A DNA stretch of 64,000 nt from Nephrocerus scutellatus (lineage: Eukaryota > Arthropoda > Insecta > Diptera > Pipunculidae): contig OX352761.1 of the NCBI GenBank assembly GCA_947095585.1, positions 134,322,277-134,386,276 of the forward strand, written 5' to 3'. This document shows positions 57,600 through 64,000 of the stretch, one piece after another. A model generated the notes under the pieces. The model saw only the letters and a program-made list of their open reading frames with translations, was not told the DNA's origin and searched no databases. The translations under genes and the position numbers were made by a program. Positions within the stretch are counted from its first letter, which is position 1; each line of letters opens with the position of its first letter.

Positions 57600-58290
57600 A
57601 TCATCATGGATGATAACCTTGCCAAGGTTCATAAAATTAACTTGAAATACCGCTATTGCATTCGTTGGTTGCTAGAGGAAATGTAAAAAAAACATCCAGG
57701 AATGTTGAGGAGAAGGGTTTTCATTCATCAGAACAACTCACGTCCAAAGACTTTACATGAAGCTATGGCTGAAATCCATAACAAATGTGGGTTTGAATTA
57801 TTGCCGCATCCTTCCTTTTGATATTTTTGAGAGCAAAGGTGCAGTAAACGTATTTTTTGAAGGACTTGAACAACCAGTGTAATAACCTGAGCTTTGAGGA
57901 AACCAGCACATATAAAACAAGCAAGAAGAAGCTATGTTGCCCTATTGCCTTAAAACCAATCGACTATATACAATTATACATGAACTTTTTTGAACACATT
58001 TTCCAGATTTAAATTAAGTTTAATTTGGTCATCCCGCATAGTTGTTTCCTATTTAGTGTTAGTATATAGCTCCGGTTGTGTGCATCATACATAAATTCTT
58101 CATTCAGTTAAAATATGTAAACGCAATTACGATTGCGCTGCCCTGCTTACTTAATTGAAAACCCAAACTAATTGTTTCCTAGCTCTTTAAATATTACTGC
58201 AATTATTGAATCAAACAATACGATAATTATCATATGCAAACACAGTGTCGTTATGGTTGCCGGCTTTTCCGCCTGTCGCTGTGCACCAAG
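57600..58290. other. Intron sequence, possible transposon debris
   Basis: Low-complexity and A/G-rich parts near 57600-57760; no domain recognised. Confidence 0.3.
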
Positions 58291-58429
58291 TAATTGCGCC
58301 TGGAAGGCATAAGATTCTCAATGGAGGAAAGCTGCTTTTGTTTTCAGTTTTTTTATCCATTTACAAGATTAAAATATGTCCATTGTTATTTTTATCCGTG
58401 GTTTACTGGTTATAGCTCTGTGTTGAAAG

Positions 58430-58630
58430 AAGATGTGGAAGGCTCCGGTACGAATTTGCCTTTTAGTATTTTTATTTTCTAATGCTCCGCGGGGGAGCAT
58501 TGGGCTTCTACAAACGCCCGCCAACGAACTCGATTTATCGCCTGAGGTTTCAAGAGACGCCACTCGGTCCCCTGGGATCTTGCTTCCTCTTCTATTGTCC
58601 TTTTCCATGTTTTGCTAGGACGGCCAACTC
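58430..58630 (-). mobile_element. LINE C-terminal fragment
   Basis: The minus strand gives KTWKRTIEEEARSQGTEWRL and NRVRWRAFVEAQCS, followed by a stop. This matches the common LINE ending TWRRTVEEExxxxGxxWxE...NRVRWRxFVEALC of RTE/CR1-type elements. Confidence 0.65.
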
Positions 58631-58789
58631 GGCGGCTTCAAATATACACCTGGAAAATATTATAGTCAAGAACTTTTGTCTACATCTTTTTACGAAACGA
58701 TATACGATGCGATTGGAATTGGTGAATGTGTACAAGCCACTTGCACCGCATTTTGCATGGGTCTATTGTGCCCCCTATTCTTTGGGTCT

Positions 58790-59050
58790 AGAAATCTTTT
58801 AGTCTTTTGTTAAACTGGATTATTCCTTTGCCTGGAATTTGTTGATATTCTTCTACCCTTGTAGTGATTTTGTCCATAGTGTTAATCATTAATTTTATTA
58901 AGGCTGTGTAATCTGCTAGGAGGTACTCCATTGTCTCTTCTTCTTCATGGCAGTATCTGCAGGGGTCATCATTACTTATTTCTATTTTGTGTAGATGATA
59001 ATTACAAGTAGTCTCTGTCTTTATTATGCTTTTTGCTAGCAAGTTTTTAG
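58790..59050 (-). mobile_element. LINE C-terminal fragment with CCHC-like knuckle
   Basis: The minus strand gives HLHKIEISNDDPCRYCHEEE and ETMEYLL, matching the CRxCxxExETxEHLLxxC motif after the RNase H or RT region of many insect LINEs. Confidence 0.65.
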
Positions 59051-59214
59051 TTGCAGCGCTTATTGCGTAAAGTTTTACTGGAAATATTGGGGAGTGAAAT
59101 GAATTTGTGGCACCTTGGGTTCCACTATTCTTGGTCCTACTCCTTCACTTTTTTTTTGACCCATCATTGAACCATTTTTAGAATTATCGCATGGAAAAAT
59201 GTCTAGAACACACT

Positions 59215-59440
59215 ATGTTTTATATACCACCTTTTTATAGACCTTAAGCCGCCTATGATAGCATAGCCAGAGTTGAACTTTATAAAGCCATTAGAGACTC
59301 GGCATCCCGATGTTATAAGCCAAAAAAAAATATCTGGATCCCAATCAAGCCCATTCAACATCTAAAATTAACTCCGAGAAGGGGACGGACTGGCCTGCAT
59401 TATCTTCAAGCTGGCGTTGAAAAAAGGAGAAAGAAAGTTT
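59215..59440 (+). mobile_element. LINE reverse transcriptase fragment
   Basis: The plus strand gives IDLKPPMIA then RVELYKAIRD in a second frame, and LREGDGLACIIFKLALKK. These match IDFKAAYDSIxRxxLYxAM and LRQGDGLACLLFNLALE of the RT palm. Frames are broken. Confidence 0.7.
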
Positions 59441-59610
59441 GAATAAAATCGGGTTAATTTTAAAAATATTTATATAGGAGCCTCTCGACCCTGGGACCTG
59501 ATTGCTTCCAAATTGATTAAATCGAGTTTTAGGAAGTGGATTAAAAATGTATCACATTATTTGGCCAGCCAGCTACACACACACAAACAAACAAACTCAT
59601 CAGGACGCTA
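59440..59610 (+). repeat. Short copy of the minisatellite repeat family
   Basis: Contains AATAAAATCGGGTTAATTTT, GGAGCCTCTCGACCCTGGGA, TTTTAGGAAGTGGATTAAAA and a run of ACAAACAAACAAAC, as in the copies near 8500 and 36350. Confidence 0.6.
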
Positions 59611-59864
59611 TAAAGAATGCAAATTTAAAAAATGTGAAAACGAGATTTTTGGAATTCAATTCCGTGTAACTAAAAGTTTGTGCAAAGGATGAGTCAGCTA
59701 TTATACTAACAGCCGTATTAATAAATAATCGCTTTCCGCTCTTTAACACACGTGTTAGCTATCAAACGAATAGAGAACTTATCCCTTTGATAACTTTTCT
59801 TATTAATAAACATATTATTTGTCTATACCAGCTATCCGCTGATTATAATTCATTAATTTTTCAG

Positions 59865-62800
59865 GACCTCCTGGACCCCCTGGTCCACCAGGAAAACGAG
59901 GAAAGCGTGGTAAAAAAGGTGACACCGGAGATAAGGGAGATTCGGTATGTACAAGTTTATACATTTTCTTATATATGTTATAAGTTTATTACTTTTTTAA
60001 TTTAAGGGTACAGCAGGAATAAATGGAGAACCCGGCGAACAGGTAAAAATAATTTGAAAATACCAAATAATCATCTTTTTAGTATTTGTTTCCTTTTAAT
60101 AGGGTCGTCCCGGTGATAAAGGTCAAAAGGGGGACGTTGGACATCCTGGCATTGATGTTTTCCAGAAAGTAAAGGTAAATCTTCAACCTATGTAATATAT
60201 TAATAATTGATAAAACAAACACAAGATAAAATCTTTACAAACACAAGTACAACGAGACATTTTGCGATACATAATCTTGAACTTTTTTTAGGGTTTAAAA
60301 AGATCGGTAACAACACTTCATGGCGGGACATTAGGTTATGCAGAAATTGTCGCTGTTAAGGTACATCTTCGATAGCTGCTTAAAGCGATACTTTTGTTGT
60401 ACTTTGTTGTATTAGTAGTTTACTGTTTGATTTAGTGTAATTCAATGTTTAGTATTTAATAGATAACGTTGTGGGGGATAGTTTTTTTGATTTTTATTGA
60501 TGTTGTTAGTTGTATTTTTTTTTATTTCAGTTAGTTGTGATTGACTAATACATACATTTTTTAATTGCGAATATTTCTTAAGATTTTATATACAAAGATA
60601 GTAAGGGAAACAATTGGTCATCATGGGAAATGTACTGATGTTTCTGGTTCGATTCCCTACTTTAGCTGATCAATAAGTCTTTGCATATCGGCTGCTTGCT
60701 ACTAAAGTCTGCTATTTCAGTTAACAAAAAATGTATGTATTATGCTTATTGCAAAAAAAAAGTTAATTTAATTTTCGACTTCTCGAAATCGTTGACTGTG
60801 TATTTTTTCTGTTTACTTTTTTTTTGTTTGAATATTTTGTGCCGCCGCTCCACTGTATTAACAATATACTTACAAAGTTAAAAAAATTAAATTTTTAAAT
60901 CAATTAAAAAAATAATAATGCTTGCCGCAACAAAACCGTTGTGGTCCAGGGCCTATCTTGGCGCGACCATTCGTTGTGCTCTTGCTATATATTTGTGTGC
61001 AAACAGGTACCTAAAAGCCGAAAAATCCGAAAGCCAAATTTAGAAGCTTTATCATGACAGTTATTACTCTCTGACGTTTAGATTATTTCGATTATTTATA
61101 TTTGGATGTTGATTATTTTTATATGTCTTGCACTTACCAACCCCACACCTAGGGATAATGTTCTCAACATCAAAAAAATTGTCAATAGCTCATTTCATTA
61201 ATTCGTTTAGGATTAATTCGGAGCTTAAAAGTTAAAAAAAATCATGAACACTTTGTGTTCAATAGCATCATTATCATATTTGGCTCTATAACCGGGGTCC
61301 GGACATGGCGTCCCGCAAACATATCTCCACCGTTCCCGATTTCCAGTTTTGGATCCTCAAACTCTGAGCGTCCTGGTATACCCATCCTATAATGTCCTGT
61401 AAATCCTACCGTAAAGGACTTTCCGAGCAGGATCCCTATGCGAGCTAGGTTTCCTGCCTATCGGAGCCAACCGAGCTTAAATTTCTTCACACTGTCGACA
61501 TCGCGGTAACGCTTAGAGACCTCGTCATTATAGAGTCTCCGAAATCGTCCTTTCTCACATACTCACACACGGGGCGGACAATTCTCCGTAACACCTTCCT
61601 CTCTTATACACCAGCAGCTTGAATTTTTTGGTTATATTTTTGGATTTGAAGAGTCTTGACAGACTAAAGTAGCCTTTGTTGGCTTTAAGCAACCGTGCGC
61701 GTATTTCTGGTTCCATGCTGTTATCAGCTGCTACAGTTGTCCAGAGATAATTAAACAGATATTTTGGCGATTATTACCAAATAATAAAGGACTATGTGGC
61801 GTGGGTCGATATATGCATAAAAGTTTGTACCCGAAAAACAAAGTTTTTTTTTACATTTACTTGGAGTTCAAAAAAATTTGAATTTTCTTTAATGTTTTTT
61901 TAACTTTCATAACGATTTTTTAGTAGACTTCGAGAATGTTAGCAATATCGATCAGATCAGACACGGTCCATTCACTTTGCAGAAAAATATCAAAATATAG
62001 AACTGAATTGCATTTATAGTTGAAGTATCCTTCATCATCTTCCAACAAAATCTTCTTCGTATCACGTAATACTCGTAATAAAAAACCCAAAAAAAACAAA
62101 ACCTGACTATCCTAAATAATATTATTTTGAATTATTTTTGTTCGATTTTATTGTATTTTGATTTTTATTTTTGTTTTTGTTTTTTTGTTTGTTTTGTTTT
62201 TTTTATTATTGGAAGGGTTTACAAGAGGCTGGAGTTAATATATCTGCAGCAGCAGTAATTCAGTTAAAGGTAAGTGTATTCTAACAAAATAGAAATATAT
62301 GTAATAATGTTTACTTACTAACGGTTAAATTTTTTTCGTTGGCGGTTTTTGCATCTGGACTCGAGTTCGGCATTATAATATATAACTAATCGTACATATC
62401 TTACCTTATGTAACTTAGTTGTGCATGCATCTATTATAGGGACAATTGCTCTTGTTATATTTCTTGAGCGTTTTCAAAGCTTTTTGCATGAAACTGTAAT
62501 CTCGTACTACCTATGCAATGAATTTTTCCGCTACCTACTTTGCGTTGAATGAGTATTTGAATGTTGCAAAGTATGTATGCAGTGTGATTGTTTTCGAAAA
62601 CGTATTCACATAATAAGTGGTCTTGTTTTCGTGCGTTTAGGGTGAGCCAGGAGAGCCAGGACCGCCTGGTCCGCCAGGACCTCCGGGAAATTTGGGTTCA
62701 CCAGGTCACGACGGAGAACGGGGACCGCCAGGAGAAACAGGACCAGCAGGACCAAAAGGAGATACTGGTGAGATAGGACCAACGGGACCCCCCGGTGCGA

Positions 62801-63048
62801 CCGGACCACCTGGAACAAAGGTGCAGATAATCACAATTGATGTTTCAATTATTGTTGTGACACGTTTTGTTCGTCGAATTAAGGATATTGTTTCTTTTTC
62901 TCGTTTTGTTTGTTTTTATTTGTTTGCTCTTCTTGTATTTAGGGTGACAAAGGAGACAGAGGTGACAGAGGCCTAACAACAACTATAAAAGGCGACGAAT
63001 TTCCAACTGGAATTATTGAAGGACCACCAGGTCCTCCGGGTCCACCTG
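59865..63048 (+). CDS. Transmembrane collagen, Gly-X-Y exons (continues past window)
   Basis: Seven exons continue the gene that begins at 40801: 59865-59944, 60007-60042, 60103-60174, 60292-60360, 62216-62269, 62641-62820 and 62943-63048. The first is entered in phase 1; the middle ones are phase 0 and start with a GGT glycine codon, as in collagen genes. It opens [20 protein letters not shown], with a strongly basic patch suited to heparin binding or proprotein cleavage. The exons at 60292 and 62216 interrupt the triple helix with non-collagenous segments starting [12 protein letters not shown] and [14 protein letters not shown]. The 60-residue exon at 62641 is an almost perfect Gly-X-Y stretch. 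The last exon ends in phase 1 before a GTATGT donor at 63049. The C-terminal domain lies right of the window. Confidence 0.9.
60361..62215. other. Collagen intron with repeats and a LINE relic
   Basis: AT-rich. A tRNA-like B box (CTGGTTCGATTCC) sits near 60645-60657. The part 60925-61085 resembles 52290-52520, and 61758-61835 matches 15978-16055. Confidence 0.4.
61270..61750 (-). mobile_element. LINE post-RT fragment
   Basis: The minus strand gives [20 protein letters not shown] then [17 protein letters not shown]. In other frames it gives [14 protein letters not shown] and [10 protein letters not shown] near its end. This is the post-RT segment of a non-LTR element (EIxxRIxxANRxYFxL, then LxRxTKxxLYKT). 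Frameshifts and an apparent deletion make it dead. Confidence 0.6.
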
Positions 63049-63371
63049 GTATGTTTGTTGATTAGCAGAAATAAGATCGAAATCTATTTTTTCGTGATTT
63101 TTAAGACTTAAAAATTCTTAGGAAATATTAATGCACCCATGGAGTGCATTTATTTCACTTTTTGCTTTTGATATTGAACCGAAGTTTAAGAATTTTTAAA
63201 GTACAGCTATTTCATACAGAAAACATTATGAAAAAAAAAACAGTTGAATAACAGGAGACCAAGTAGAAAATTAATATACCAAAGTTGCTTATATTGTTGT
63301 AACTTTTTGTTAATTTTTTTGGGTCTATACTGAATCAACAATGATGAGAATTTAGGTGTTGCGATAACCGA

Positions 63372-63404
63372 GCTCGTACTGTAATAGTATATTACAGAAC
63401 GAGC
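63372..63404. repeat. Inverted repeat (hairpin)
   Basis: GCTCGTACTGTAATA is mirrored by TATTACAGAACGAGC around a 3-base loop, giving 6 plus 8 paired bases with one mismatch. Confidence 0.6.
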
Positions 63405-63513
63405 AAGGAAAGTGGAGTTTATCGTGCGATGTCGAAGCTTGACGAACGAGGCGGTAGCCGAGTTCGGCAATCTAACGAGCACGATGAGCACTTTTCTGCA
63501 AGTCATGTACGCT

Positions 63514-63745
63514 ATTTTTAACGCGTCCAAACCAGTTTTTCTGCTAAATCGAGAGAGAGAAGCAGAAATGTGAGAATGTGTGTTCGCTGTGACTGCAGTA
63601 AATAACAAAGAAATGAATTTTTCACGCGTCCAAACTGGTTTTTCTGCTAAATCGAGAGAGAAGCAGAAATCACAAACGACAAACAAAAGAGAATTCTTGC
63701 TCATGCGCAATGTGTTCGTTGAGATTGCAGTAAATAACAAAAGAC
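63514..63745 (+). repeat. Tandem duplication of about 100-120 bp
   Basis: Two copies share ACGCGTCCAAAC, TTTTTCTGCTAAATCGAGAG, AGAAGCAGAAAT and GCAGTAAATAACAAA. The second copy carries an extra CACAAACGACAAAC segment. Confidence 0.65.
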
Positions 63746-64000
63746 GTTTATATCATAACATAACTATTGTTGTTATGGGCTACTTTCGAGGCTAGTTTAT
63801 AGCGTACGAAACAGTCGCTTTCGTCTATGGGCGTGTGAAAATGATATTTATCAATCAATTAAATGTTGAGTTTTACTTATGGACTATCTCTCGAGTATTT
63901 TTAAATTATAGCCGAAAAATATGCATTATAATATCAAGTTCAAAATTGTCTGTTATTCCCTAATTATTCAAAAATTTATTTAAAGATAATTTATACTTCC

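Larger units (their letters stand above)
63049..64000. other. Start of the next collagen intron
   Basis: AT-rich, with a hairpin at 63372-63404 and a tandem duplication at 63514-63745. No collagen exon was seen before the window end. Confidence 0.45.

Noticed and set aside
63207..63740. 177-codon minus-strand ORF near the right edge
   Set aside because: It overlies a tandem duplication and a hairpin, has no domain, and its composition follows the repeat; it lies in a collagen intron.
1..64000. CRISPR array, bacterial operons or rRNA genes
   Set aside because: The DNA is clearly a fly nuclear genome; the spaced repeats are minisatellites or transposon units with diverged copies and no regular spacers.

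Overview
The window is eukaryotic nuclear DNA from a dipteran fly. It is AT-rich, has short introns with GT-AG borders, and is packed with old retrotransposon and transposon pieces. The cadherin and the caspase look like Drosophila Cad89D and decay, which I recall as near neighbours at 89D (CG14900 and CG14902). With a GstD-type glutathione transferase beside them, and insect Tc1, Penelope-like and errantivirus elements around them, the best guess is a higher fly such as a tephritid fruit fly. The species call is inference.

Layout. 1-557 (-): 5' three exons of a delta/epsilon glutathione S-transferase that runs off the left edge. 1.5-4.6 kb: nested LINE debris and a tRNA-like repeat. 4805-5613 (+): a two-exon gene for a small secreted or membrane protein. 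6.6-12.4 kb: repeat arrays, a LOA/R1-type LINE relic, AT-rich spacer, a Penelope-like relic and a Tc1-like relic. 13323-14018 (+): a complete GstD1-like gene with visible promoter and poly(A) signal. 14421-27171 (-): thirteen exons of a very large cadherin with a transmembrane segment and cytoplasmic tail, convergent with the GST gene; its signal-peptide exon is not found. 27.4-34.7 kb: LINE and mariner-type relics, AT-rich spacer and one small ORF. 34767-35935 (-): a complete four-exon effector caspase. 36-40 kb: minisatellite array, a large foldback element and a Helitron-like end. 40801 to beyond 63048 (+): a type II transmembrane collagen with one N-terminal exon, an 18.4 kb first intron, then short Gly-X-Y exons that continue past the right edge.

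Inside the collagen first intron sits an errantivirus (insect endogenous retrovirus, env-bearing Gypsy type) at 46542-51917. Its LTRs look identical, it has a TGCA target duplication, a primer site, a polypurine tract, gag, a -1 frameshift site, protease, integrase and a spliced env, but no reverse transcriptase or RNase H. It therefore looks like a recently mobilised but non-autonomous deletion derivative, the most interesting object here. A degenerate LINE copy lies just downstream at 52.6-54.7 kb.

The cellular genes do not form one pathway: there are two detoxification enzymes, an adhesion receptor, an apoptosis protease, a membrane collagen and an unknown secreted protein. Exon borders were worked out by eye from splice consensus, reading frame and phase continuity.
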